Of a stretch of DNA of 19,883 nucleotides, positions 7,535-15,188 are shown one piece after another (within the stretch, counting starts at the first letter, position 1; every line of letters begins with the position of its first letter). Under the pieces are notes generated by a model, which was given only the letters and a program-made list of their open reading frames with translations, was not told where the DNA came from and did no database searches. Made by a program: the position numbers and the translations under genes. The DNA comes from Bacteroidota bacterium (GTDB lineage: Bacteria; Bacteroidota; Bacteroidia; Flavobacteriales; Weeksellaceae), in contig JAFDZJ010000311.1 of assembly GCA_018266965.1 (NCBI GenBank), positions 1 to 19,883 on the forward strand, written 5' to 3'.

Positions 7535-7542
7535 CAAATTTA
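7535..7542 (-). promoter_or_regulatory. -7 promoter element of the small membrane gene
   Basis: On the minus strand this reads TAAATTTG, an exact TAnnTTTG match, 28 bases before the ATG at 7506. Together with the plus-strand element it creates the palindrome TTTGTACAAA (7529-7538). Confidence 0.5.
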
Positions 7543-7549
7543 TAAAAAA

Positions 7550-8470
7550 ATGTTCAAAATACTTTCAAAAGAAAGCAATATTTTTTCAATTCCTGTATAT
7601 CTTGGGTTTTTATTCCTCCTAATATTTATATTCAATATATTGAATTTTAATCATATAGAATTCATTTCGGAAACAATTACTTTTATAGGAATTGCACTTG
7701 GATATTTTTTATTTAACAAAATCAACCTCAATCGGCAGACACACTTACCTCTATTTTTTTATACTTTTTTTGTATTTGCACTCTACCCTGGCAATCTAGA
7801 TATTGGTTTGTCCATTGCATTGCTTATTAATTCTTTTTTGTTATTAATACTTACCAACTCCAATGAAAAGGTGAGGAAAAATTCTTTTGTAATTGTTGGT
7901 GTACTTCTGGCTATCAACTTTATTTTTTTACCAACAACTTGGCCTTTGTTGCTATTTGTAATCATACATATCATCGCTACATCTTCCAAAATTGGTCTCA
8001 ATATTTTCAGACTCTTTTTTGGCATTACACTAATAGCGATTTCCTACTTATTACTATCTTACAGCTTTGACTATCGAAGTTTTAATATGGATTATTTCCC
8101 ATTCAGCAATTTCAAACCACAAGAAGTTTGGTATCCACTTATTTTATTTTTACCAATAGTAGCCTTTTTAGCAATTGCAATTTTATCACATTTCATACAC
8201 ATCAACGAAAAAAGTTTGGAAAACAAATACAAATACACTTTCTTATTAACTTTTTCGGCTGCTCAATTGGTTACAATAATCCTATATATGAACCAAAACC
8301 ACGAATATCTACTACTACTTTCACTTCCTGCTAGTATTATACTGGGTAGATATGTTACCTATTTGCCCAAATATTGGATGAAAGAAATAAGTGTTTGGAT
8401 TATTATTTTCACATTACTAATTTACAAACTAGGAGCCTATTTTGATTTGGCTCATTTAATTTTTATATAA
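7550..8470 (+). CDS. Polytopic membrane protein, DUF6427-like
   Basis: The 306-residue protein is almost entirely hydrophobic, with about nine to eleven membrane segments (for example 14-31, 66-80, 83-102, 112-127, 129-145, 153-171, 194-214, 229-247, 279-294). The size, the motif ALYPGNLDIG near 77-86, and the neighbouring small membrane gene suggest the flavobacterial DUF6427 family, of unknown function. There is no catalytic motif I can name. It starts 17 bp downstream of a -7 element and is followed after 7 bp by the DUF3109 gene, so the two form an operon. Confidence 0.75.
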   Translation: MFKILSKESNIFSIPVYLGFLFLLIFIFNILNFNHIEFISETITFIGIALGYFLFNKINLNRQTHLPLFFYTFFVFALYPGNLDIGLSIALLINSFLLLILTNSNEKVRKNSFVIVGVLLAINFIFLPTTWPLLLFVIIHIIATSSKIGLNIFRLFFGITLIAISYLLLSYSFDYRSFNMDYFPFSNFKPQEVWYPLILFLPIVAFLAIAILSHFIHINEKSLENKYKYTFLLTFSAAQLVTIILYMNQNHEYLLLLSLPASIILGRYVTYLPKYWMKEISVWIIIFTLLIYKLGAYFDLAHLIFI

Positions 8471-8477
8471 TCGTATC

Positions 8478-9062
8478 ATGATAGAAATAGAAAACAAATT
8501 GATTTCGGAAGATCTTTTTTCAGAAGAATTTGTATGCAACCTTAGCAAATGCAAAGGTGCTTGTTGTGTAGAAGGTGACATTGGTGCACCTTTGGAGAAA
8601 GAGGAAACTACAATATTGGAAAAAATATATGCAAAGGTAAAACCCTATCTTACAGAAGCAGGGAAAAAAGCAATTGAAGAACAAGGCACTTGGGTAATAG
8701 ACCCAAATGATGGTGATTTTGTTACTCCAATGGTGGAAGATAGAGAGTGCGTATATGTAACTTTCGATGAAAACGGTATTACAAAATGTGCTATAGAAAA
8801 AGCCTATGAAGATGGTGCAATTGATTGGCAGAAACCTATTTCTTGCCATTTGTATCCTATCCGAGCTCAAAAATATTCTACTTTTGAGGCTCTCAACTAC
8901 CACGAATGGTCTATTTGTAGTGATGCTTGTACCCTAGGAAAAGAGTTGCAAGTACCTGTATATCGATTTTTGAAAACTCCACTGATACGAAAGTACGGGG
9001 AAGAATTTTATAATATGCTTTCGCAAGCTGCGGAAGAATGGAAAGCTGAATATGGTAAATAA
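8478..9062 (+). CDS. DUF3109 family cysteine-rich protein
   Basis: The 194-residue protein has the DUF3109 layout: a conserved N-terminal cysteine cluster C20-C25-C29-C30 in VCNLSKCKGACC, then further cysteines in DRECVYV, ITKCAIE, ISCHLYPIR and SICSDACTLG. The arrangement resembles the CxxxCxxCC zinc/iron-cluster proteins of the YkgJ type, so metal or Fe-S binding is likely, but no reaction is established. The start is the ATG at 8478, 7 bp after the preceding gene, and the reading frame ends ahead of a strong bidirectional terminator. Confidence 0.88.
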   Translation: MIEIENKLISEDLFSEEFVCNLSKCKGACCVEGDIGAPLEKEETTILEKIYAKVKPYLTEAGKKAIEEQGTWVIDPNDGDFVTPMVEDRECVYVTFDENGITKCAIEKAYEDGAIDWQKPISCHLYPIRAQKYSTFEALNYHEWSICSDACTLGKELQVPVYRFLKTPLIRKYGEEFYNMLSQAAEEWKAEYGK

Positions 9063-9161
9063 CAGATAAAAAACATTTTTATTTGAAGTTAATTTTACAA
9101 TGATAAAATTGTACTCTGGACTATCAAGAATAATTTTCTTATATTTTGAGATTATTCAACA

Positions 9162-9189
9162 AAAAAACCGAGAAATTTCTCGGTTTTTT
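9162..9189. terminator. Bidirectional intrinsic terminator (DUF3109 gene / tig)
   Basis: A perfect 28-bp palindrome: six A, then CCGAGAAA, TTTCTCGG and six T, centred between 9175 and 9176. It gives a strong hairpin with a T run on either strand and sits between the convergent DUF3109 and trigger factor genes. Confidence 0.9.
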
Positions 9190-9206
9190 ATTTATTATTA
9201 AAAAAA

Positions 9207-10541
9207 TTATTTTTTCAATTCTTCTAAAAATTCGTCATGAGTAACAACAGTTTCTTTTTTGGTCGCCTTTTCAAGAATTACATCTTTCAATTTTGCCATT
9301 GCAACTTCCGAGGAAATCTGTCTAACCTGCTCTTGATCTTTCAACATTTCAACAGCATATTTCTGTACTTCATCATCGCCAAGGTGGTGGATACCATAGA
9401 TTGCTAATTGATTTCTCACTAACTGTTCTGCTTGACCCAACACATCATTGTAATCCAATTTTATATCATTATCATTCAAAAGTTTACCTTCTATGATTTG
9501 GTATTTTATAGCATTTTTTTCAGCATCTAAAACTTCTTGAGCTTGAGTTTCGTTTTTAATGTTTTGATTGCTATACATCAACCATTTTACTAGGAAAGAT
9601 TCCGGTAATTTCACTTCTTCTTTTTCCACTACTTGCTCCAATACTTTATTCACAAAGTGTACATCTGCATTTTGTTGAAAATACTCGTCCAATTCTGTTT
9701 TCACACGAGTTTTCAGTTCCTCTTCATTTTTTATAGTATCCTTACCATATACTTTATCAAAAAGTTCTTGGTTCAGTTCGTGATTATTCAGTCCGTAGAA
9801 ATCTTTTACTTTCACTTCCAATTCGTTGTGGTGCAAGTGTTCTGCTTCTTCTTTGGAGAAACCTAACTGTTTTGCAAGATCTTCTTTGGATTGCAAATCT
9901 TCTTTGGTTACTTTTACAGAACCGTCCATTTCTAGTGATTTTACCAATTTGAAAGCCTCTTTGTTTTCGGCATTTATAGTAACATTTTTCGGTTGGTGGT
10001 TATGTTCTCCTTCGGCATTTTCTTCTACAATTTGGGAAATTTCTAATGCAATGTAAGAGTCTTTTCCAATTTTCTCTTGAGGCACCTGTTCTGCAAATCT
10101 TTTTTGCATATTTTCTATTGATTGCCCCACTTCTTTATCACCAGATTCTACTTTGAAATGTGGAGCTGTATAAGATGCTAAATCTATTTTGAAATCTGGT
10201 TCATATCCTACTTCAAAATCTACTGACAATTGCTCTTTATTGTGATCGAAATCATCCATTGGTGTTGGTACAGGTTGTCCTACCAATCTCAATTTGTTTT
10301 CATCAACATATTTGTTGAGTGCCTCGGAAATTTGTTTGTTTATTTCTTCAAATGCAATAGGAGCTTCATATTGTCTTTTTACCATACTCAATGGTACTTT
10401 TCCTTTTCTAAATCCTGGGATTGTGGCAGTTTTGGCATAGTTCAGCAGTTGTTTTTCTACTTTGTCTTTGTAGTCTGCTCTGTCTATTGTTACTGTAAGT
10501 TTTGCACTTACTTCATCGTGATTGTGTGCGGTAACCTTCAT
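9207..10541 (-). CDS. tig: Trigger factor, ribosome-associated chaperone
   Basis: Trigger factor binds near the ribosomal exit tunnel and shields nascent chains. The 444-residue product matches the usual length (about 430-450). The ribosome-docking signature GFRKGKVP is at 43-50 within the N-terminal domain. The middle domain, which in other bacteria is an FKBP-type peptidyl-prolyl isomerase, is hard to recognise here and carries an acidic, His-rich insertion (EENAEGEHNHQPKN), as seen in divergent Bacteroidota versions; isomerase activity is doubtful. The C-terminal helical arms (about 250-444) are rich in Glu, Lys and Gln. A -7 promoter element lies 22 bases upstream, and a strong terminator is just beyond the stop. 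Confidence 0.94.
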   Translation of the reverse strand: MKVTAHNHDEVSAKLTVTIDRADYKDKVEKQLLNYAKTATIPGFRKGKVPLSMVKRQYEAPIAFEEINKQISEALNKYVDENKLRLVGQPVPTPMDDFDHNKEQLSVDFEVGYEPDFKIDLASYTAPHFKVESGDKEVGQSIENMQKRFAEQVPQEKIGKDSYIALEISQIVEENAEGEHNHQPKNVTINAENKEAFKLVKSLEMDGSVKVTKEDLQSKEDLAKQLGFSKEEAEHLHHNELEVKVKDFYGLNNHELNQELFDKVYGKDTIKNEEELKTRVKTELDEYFQQNADVHFVNKVLEQVVEKEEVKLPESFLVKWLMYSNQNIKNETQAQEVLDAEKNAIKYQIIEGKLLNDNDIKLDYNDVLGQAEQLVRNQLAIYGIHHLGDDEVQKYAVEMLKDQEQVRQISSEVAMAKLKDVILEKATKKETVVTHDEFLEELKK

Positions 10542-10563
10542 TATTATTTCAATTTTTAGGTTG

Positions 10564-10571
10564 CAAAAGTA
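10564..10571 (-). promoter_or_regulatory. -7 promoter element of tig
   Basis: On the minus strand this reads TACTTTTG within TTACTTTTGC, identical over ten bases to the element upstream of nfu. It ends 22 bases before the tig ATG. Confidence 0.55.
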
Positions 10572-10655
10572 ACAAATTTTTATGAATAAATAGTCTTAAA
10601 TATCGATTTGTTTTCATATATTTATTTTAGTTGGATTTCTAAAATTTAAAACAAA

Positions 10656-10685
10656 AAAAACAAACCAATTTCTTGATTTGTTTTT
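10656..10685 (-). terminator. Terminator downstream of nfu
   Basis: An imperfect hairpin: a stem of eight pairs plus one C-A mismatch, extended by A-T pairs, around the loop TTTC (10669-10672). On the minus strand it is followed by a run of T. It separates nfu from tig, so the two are likely independent transcripts. Confidence 0.6.
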
Positions 10686-10708
10686 CTATTTTTACTTAAA
10701 AAATATAA

Positions 10709-11581
10709 TTACGCATTGGTTGCTTCTACATTTTCTATCACATTGGGCAAAAACTGTTTCAGAAGATTTTCGATACCATTTTTCAGCGTTGCAGTGGAAC
10801 TTGGGCAACCAGAACAAGCTCCTTGCATAAGCATTTTTGCAGTTTTGGATTGCTCATCGAATTCTATAAGAGAAATTTTGCCACCATCTTGTTCTACTGC
10901 TGGTGTTACAAATTCATCCAAAATATCAGCAATTTTTTGTTCAGTTTCCGAAAAATCTTTTGTCCTATTTCCTACAACTCCTGGTTGTTGAGGTTGTATT
11001 TCGGTAATTATTCCATCATTGGAGATATAATCATTTATAAAACTCCTAACCTCTACCATTATTATATGCCATTGTGTAGAGGTATCTATTGTAACAGCAA
11101 TAAAATCGTCTGAAATAAAAATTTCTTTTACAAAAGAAAATTTCCCAAAAAGTGCTTCTGCTATTGGAACCCCAATTGCTTCAATTTTAGATTTTATTTC
11201 TAGTACACCTTTTATCAATGGTTTAGTAGAAACAAATTTCATAACCTGTGGATTGGGAGTCATTTCTGCAAATACCGTTGGTTTTTCTGTTTTTTGTTGT
11301 AGATAGACCCTAGGGTTATTTTGTAGTTCTTCGGAAATAATTATTTTCAAATTGTCCACAACTTGTTCCCACGCTACCCCATCTATTTTAGAAATAGCAA
11401 CAAAATTTGCTGTGATGAATACTTTTTCCACAAATGGAAAATTCAAAAGTTCTTTTGCCAATGGCAATTCGGACAAATCCGAAGACCTATCCAATTCCAA
11501 AGATCCTGGTATCAAATTGTATTCGGCTATGAATTTCATAACCTTTGGATTTGCAGTTGGCTCTATGATGATATTATACAT
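10709..11581 (-). CDS. NifU-domain Fe-S cluster carrier with two tandem Nfu_N domains
   Basis: This 290-residue protein (start at 11581) is an Nfu-type carrier that would deliver Fe-S clusters to client enzymes. It has two similar N-terminal Nfu_N domains: the first around EPTANPKVMKFIAEYNLIPG and FPFVEKVFITANFVAI, the second around EMTPNPQVMKFVS and FSFVKEIFISDDFIAV. They are followed by a C-terminal NifU domain with the cluster-binding CSGC motif (C256 and C259). A longer frame from 11635 adds a hydrophobic 18-residue extension, but a -7 promoter element lies inside that extension, so the shorter start is preferred. The gene is divergent from lipA, whose enzyme carries two [4Fe-4S] clusters. 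Confidence 0.92.
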   Translation of the reverse strand: MYNIIIEPTANPKVMKFIAEYNLIPGSLELDRSSDLSELPLAKELLNFPFVEKVFITANFVAISKIDGVAWEQVVDNLKIIISEELQNNPRVYLQQKTEKPTVFAEMTPNPQVMKFVSTKPLIKGVLEIKSKIEAIGVPIAEALFGKFSFVKEIFISDDFIAVTIDTSTQWHIIMVEVRSFINDYISNDGIITEIQPQQPGVVGNRTKDFSETEQKIADILDEFVTPAVEQDGGKISLIEFDEQSKTAKMLMQGACSGCPSSTATLKNGIENLLKQFLPNVIENVEATNA

Positions 11582-11601
11582 TATGTTAAATAATAAGACC
11601 G

Positions 11602-11609
11602 CAAAAGTA
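11602..11609 (-). promoter_or_regulatory. -7 promoter element of nfu
   Basis: On the minus strand this reads TACTTTTG within TTACTTTTGC, 20 bases before the ATG at 11581. Its location argues against the longer alternative start at 11635. Confidence 0.55.
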
Positions 11610-11744
11610 ATCATTAGAATAGCAAATCGATTCATTTTTTAGTAGATTTTATCAATCAAAATAAATTTTAACATTCAATCAAGTCTTAAAGCATTAAAAT
11701 ACAATTTATCCAATTTTCATATCAAATCATAAAATGAAAATGAC

Positions 11745-11752
11745 TAATTTTG
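11745..11752 (+). promoter_or_regulatory. -7 promoter element of lipA
   Basis: TAATTTTG, an exact TAnnTTTG match followed by C as at tig and nfu, 19 bases before the lipA ATG. Confidence 0.55.
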
Positions 11753-11771
11753 CATACCTACTTTTTATAAT

Positions 11772-12638
11772 ATGGAAAATCTTACTCAAAATACAACTAT
11801 TCAAAAGCCTAAATGGATTCGTGTAAAATTACCAACAGGTAAAAATTATCGTGAACTCCGCACATTGGTGGACAAATACAAACTGAATACTATTTGCCAA
11901 AGTGGTAGTTGTCCCAATATGGGCGAATGTTGGGGAGAAGGAACTGCAACCTTTATGATATTAGGAAATATCTGTACCAGAAGTTGTGGTTTTTGTGGAG
12001 TGAAAACCGGAAAACCATTGGATGTGAATTGGGACGAACCAGAAAAAGTTGCCCGTTCTATAAAATTAATGAATATAAAACACGCTGTAATCACTTCTGT
12101 GGATAGAGACGACCTGAAAGATATGGGTTCCATTCTTTGGGCAGAAACCGTAAACGCAGTTAGACGAATTTCTCCAGGAACAACCATGGAAACACTCATA
12201 CCTGACTTCCAAGGAATACACAAACACCTAGACAGAATTGTTGATGTAGCACCAGAAGTTGTTTCGCACAACATGGAAACCGTGAAAAGACTTACAAGAG
12301 AAGTGAGGATACAAGCAAAATACGAAAGAAGCTTGGAACTTTTGCAGTACCTAAAACAGGCAGGACAAAGAAGGACAAAAACCGGAATTATGCTAGGATT
12401 GGGGGAAGAAAAAGAAGAAGTTTTCCAAACGATACAAGATGTTAGAAATGCAGATGTAGATGTTATTACCCTAGGACAATACTTGCAACCTACCAAAAAA
12501 CATTTGCCTGTGAAAAAATTCATTACACCAGAAGAATTTGATGAATACGGAACTTTTGCCAAAAGCCTAGGTTTTCGTCATGTAGAAAGTTCGCCATTGG
12601 TAAGATCTTCTTATCACGCCGAAAGACATATTTTATAA
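11772..12638 (+). CDS. lipA: Lipoyl synthase (radical SAM)
   Basis: LipA inserts two sulfur atoms into protein-bound octanoyl groups to make lipoyl cofactors for pyruvate and 2-oxoglutarate dehydrogenases and glycine cleavage. The 288-residue protein shows the auxiliary-cluster motif C42-x4-C47-x5-C53, the radical SAM motif C68-x3-C72-x2-C75, and the C-terminal RSSYHAE whose serine contacts the auxiliary cluster. GTTMETLIPDF, VSHNMETV and TKTGIMLGLGE are further family signatures. The ATG at 11772 gives the usual N-terminus PKWIRVKLP. A -7 promoter element precedes it. Placement opposite a cluster carrier gene fits its cluster demand. Confidence 0.97.
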   Translation: MENLTQNTTIQKPKWIRVKLPTGKNYRELRTLVDKYKLNTICQSGSCPNMGECWGEGTATFMILGNICTRSCGFCGVKTGKPLDVNWDEPEKVARSIKLMNIKHAVITSVDRDDLKDMGSILWAETVNAVRRISPGTTMETLIPDFQGIHKHLDRIVDVAPEVVSHNMETVKRLTREVRIQAKYERSLELLQYLKQAGQRRTKTGIMLGLGEEKEEVFQTIQDVRNADVDVITLGQYLQPTKKHLPVKKFITPEEFDEYGTFAKSLGFRHVESSPLVRSSYHAERHIL

Positions 12639-12701
12639 TCCAAAAAAAACATTCCAATTTCATTCAGATTTTCTTTGGATATTTGTTAAAAGTTTTGGCT
12701 A

Positions 12702-13379
12702 ATGAAAATCCTTATTGTAGAAGACGAAGAATTTTTGAGTAAAAATATCGCAGATTACCTGTTACAAGAAGGATATATCTGTGAGGTAGTAAAAAATTTC
12801 CAACAAGCCCAAGAAAAAATTTTGGATTATGATTACGATGCCATATTATTGGATATCGGACTTCCTGATGGTAGTGGACTTCAGATTTTGAAATTATTGA
12901 AAGAAGAAAACAAAAACGAAGGAGTAATCATTATTTCCGCTAAAAATTCCTTGGACGATAAAATTGTCGGTCTCAATTTGGGTGCTGATGATTATCTCCC
13001 GAAACCCTTTCACTTGTCCGAACTTTCTGCAAGATTGTCCGCCATTATCCGAAGAAAAAAATTCAATGGAAATTCCATAATAACAGTAAATGATATTTCG
13101 TTGGACACCAATTCAAAAACAGCATTTGCAAATAATAAATTATTGAATATTACCAAAATGCAATACCATTTGCTATTGTATTTTATGGTCAATAAAAATC
13201 GTGTTTTGTCCAAAATGGCAATTGCCGAACATCTTTCCGGAGACCATGCCGAATATTTTGACAATTATGATGTTATCTATGCCCACATCAAAAATTTAAA
13301 GAAAAAAATTGCCGAAGCAGGAGGAAATGATTGTATAAAATCGGTCTATGGTATGGGATACAAAATGGAAGTGTTATAA
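12702..13379 (+). CDS. OmpR-family two-component response regulator
   Basis: The 225-residue protein has a receiver domain (about 1-118) with acidic pocket E7/D8, phospho-acceptor D51 in LLDIGLPDG, and K101 in YLPKPF, followed by a winged-helix DNA-binding domain (about 125-225) ending in IKSVYGMGYKMEVL, typical of OmpR/PhoB regulators. It would bind DNA when phosphorylated by a sensor kinase. The likely kinase gene is 459 bp downstream, separated by a truncated DUF1016 fragment, an unusual arrangement because such pairs normally abut. Target genes are unknown; the Pls/PosA-like gene downstream is the obvious candidate. Confidence 0.93.
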   Translation: MKILIVEDEEFLSKNIADYLLQEGYICEVVKNFQQAQEKILDYDYDAILLDIGLPDGSGLQILKLLKEENKNEGVIIISAKNSLDDKIVGLNLGADDYLPKPFHLSELSARLSAIIRRKKFNGNSIITVNDISLDTNSKTAFANNKLLNITKMQYHLLLYFMVNKNRVLSKMAIAEHLSGDHAEYFDNYDVIYAHIKNLKKKIAEAGGNDCIKSVYGMGYKMEVL

Positions 13380-13445
13380 GCTTTTATAAATGATTGATAT
13401 TCAGCTTTAAAAATTGCTTATCATGAAAAATTCTAATAAAAACTA

Positions 13446-13805
13446 CTAAATCAAAATGGAAAATAGATTTTTTGATATTATAAAAATTATTAAAAATTCT
13501 CGTACAAATGCAATAAAAATAGTTAATGCCGAACTTATTGATTTGTATTGGAAAATCGGAGAATATATAAGTTTAAAAATTACACAAAGCCAATGGGGAA
13601 AATCAATTGTGCAAGAATTGGCAATTTTTATCCAGGAAAATGAACCTGAATTAAAAGGTTTTTCTGATAAAAACATTTGGCGAATGAAGCAATTTTATGA
13701 GAGCTACAAAGACTATCCAAAACTCTCAACAGTGTTGAGGCAAATTAGCTGGTCTCATAATTTGGCTATTTTTTCAAGATGTAAATCCATTGAAGAATAA
13801 ATCAA
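13446..13805. repeat. 8-bp direct repeat TAAATCAA flanking the DUF1016 fragment
   Basis: TAAATCAA occurs at 13446-13453, just before the fragment's ATG, and again at 13798-13805, including its stop codon. It brackets the fragment almost exactly, as a target duplication or recombination scar would. In AT-rich DNA an 8-bp match like this can also arise by chance. Confidence 0.4.
13456..13800 (+). pseudogene. Truncated DUF1016 (YhcG-type) N-terminal fragment
   Basis: The 114-residue frame matches the N-terminal domain of the DUF1016/YhcG family: LIDLYWKIGEYIS, WGKSIVQELA, GFSDKNIWRMKQFYE and LRQISWSHNLAIFSRCKSIEE. Full-length members are about 340 residues and have a C-terminal PD-(D/E)XK nuclease-like domain, which is absent. 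The frame stops at TAA (13798), where intact members continue with a segment such as REFYL, and no continuation of the family is seen in any frame of the 38 bases before the kinase gene. It is therefore probably a decayed fragment, though a functional short protein cannot be excluded. It sits between the response regulator and histidine kinase genes. Confidence 0.75.
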
Positions 13806-13838
13806 TATTATCCGAATTCGATTTTTTTTAGATAAATT

Positions 13839-15095
13839 ATGAAACTCACCCACCATATTTCCTTTCGGTACATCGGTATTACAGCTTTGGTGTTGTTATT
13901 ATCTATTCCGATTTTTTATTTTATACTCCAAAAAGTGATGTGGAATAGTTTTGATGAAAACCTTGACTCACAACAAAAATGGATTGAAGAAACTCTGAAA
14001 AAGACAGCCCCCGAAAATTTTGTTTCTTTTAATAACAATATCATCATCCGTCCGGGAAATTTTCCCAATAAAAAAAGAAAATTTTACACCGAAAATGTCT
14101 ATGTTCCAGATGATGAAGAGTCGGTTCCGTTCAGGGTTTTGGAATTTAATACCTCCGAAAATGGAAAAGATTATGCCGTCAGAATTCAAAAATCCTTGGT
14201 GGAGTCCGAAGATTTGTTACAAACCATCGCTATACTACAAGCCTTCATTTTTTTTATTTTAATGACCACTTTATTATTGATAAACAGAAAGTTAAAATTT
14301 AAAATTTGGAATCCTTTTTATCAAACATTAGAACGATTAGAAAAATTCAAATTAGATACAGATGTTAGTTTGGATTTACCCCAAAATTCGATTACAGAAA
14401 TCAATGACCTCAACCAGTCTATCAATGTTTTAACTGCCCGAAATATAGAAGTTTTTCAAGCTCAAAAGGAATTTACCGAAAATGCCTCGCACGAAATGCA
14501 AACGCCTTTGGCAATTTTACAATCCAATGTTGATTTACTTTGGCAAACCCAACCATTGAGTGAAGAGCAAACAAAAATTTTAGAAAACCTTACCGAAACC
14601 AATAGTCGAATAAGCCGACTGAATAAAGCTTTGTTGCTAATAGCAAAAATAGATAACCAACAGTTTTCCGATAAAAAAAATATCGATATACAAGTTTTAG
14701 TAGAAAATATTTTAGAAAAAAATAGAGAATCCTTTTTCCATAAAAACATTGATGTTAGGGTAAAAGTCGAGGGACAAATGATTGTAACTTCCGATGAAAC
14801 CCTTATGGAAATATTATTCGGAAATCTGATTTCCAACGCTTTCCGTTATTCTCCCAAAAATACGACAATAGATATTATGATAAAATCCAATCAATTTAGC
14901 ATAGAAAATCAAGCTGTCGATGGAACAGGATTGGACACCCAAAAACTATTCAGAAGATTTCAAAAACAAGAGCATTTCCACAAAAATAGTATCGGTTTGG
15001 GATTGGAGATTTGTAAAAAGATTTGCGAACAAAATTCAATGAAAATCCAGTATGCTTTTCTCAATAATAAACATGAATTTCGGATTTTAGTTTAA
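13839..15095 (+). CDS. Membrane sensor histidine kinase
   Basis: The 418-residue kinase has membrane segments at about 11-31 and 127-149 around a small periplasmic sensor domain (32-126), then a dimerisation/phospho-acceptor helix with H218 in FTENASHEMQTPLAIL, and a C-terminal ATPase domain with N-box NLISNAFRYSP (N333) and G2 box GLGLEI (386-391). The usual DxGxG box is degenerate (IENQAVDGTGLD, 355-366), as in some Bacteroidota kinases. It probably phosphorylates the regulator encoded at 12702. The sensed signal cannot be read from the sequence. It ends 93 bp before the Pls/PosA-like gene. Confidence 0.92.
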   Translation: MKLTHHISFRYIGITALVLLLSIPIFYFILQKVMWNSFDENLDSQQKWIEETLKKTAPENFVSFNNNIIIRPGNFPNKKRKFYTENVYVPDDEESVPFRVLEFNTSENGKDYAVRIQKSLVESEDLLQTIAILQAFIFFILMTTLLLINRKLKFKIWNPFYQTLERLEKFKLDTDVSLDLPQNSITEINDLNQSINVLTARNIEVFQAQKEFTENASHEMQTPLAILQSNVDLLWQTQPLSEEQTKILENLTETNSRISRLNKALLLIAKIDNQQFSDKKNIDIQVLVENILEKNRESFFHKNIDVRVKVEGQMIVTSDETLMEILFGNLISNAFRYSPKNTTIDIMIKSNQFSIENQAVDGTGLDTQKLFRRFQKQEHFHKNSIGLGLEICKKICEQNSMKIQYAFLNNKHEFRILV

Positions 15096-15153
15096 TGAAA
15101 TAAAAACAAATATTAAATTACCATTAAAGTAACTTTTTTATTGTTTTCATAAA

Positions 15154-15167
15154 TTACAAAGTTGTAA
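15154..15167. promoter_or_regulatory. Palindrome upstream of the Pls/PosA-like gene, possible operator
   Basis: TTACAAAGTTGTAA is a perfect 6-2-6 inverted repeat 21 bases before the ATG at 15189, in the 93-bp gap after the kinase gene. It could bind a regulator, for instance the adjacent response regulator, but this is inference. No exact TAnnTTTG element was seen in the gap. Confidence 0.35.
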
Positions 15168-15188
15168 ATTAACACAAAAAAATGATGT

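Noticed and set aside
9096..9113. Inverted repeat TACAAT-GATAAA-ATTGTA after the DUF3109 gene
   Set aside because: Short and AT-only apart from one pair per arm; the real terminator is the 28-bp palindrome at 9162-9189, so this is likely chance.
9633..10056. Plus-strand open frames opposite trigger factor
   Set aside because: They are shadows of tig: no family resemblance, low-complexity Phe/Ser/Cys-rich translations, and no promoter or terminator of their own.
11714..11740. Inverted repeat TTTTCAT/ATGAAAA upstream of the lipA promoter element
   Set aside because: A 7-bp AT-rich match with a 13-base gap is expected by chance in this composition; not enough to call an operator.
11846..12562. 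Long minus-strand open frame opposite lipA (238 codons)
   Set aside because: lipA is certain on the plus strand; the opposite translation is Ser/Cys-rich and matches nothing recognisable.
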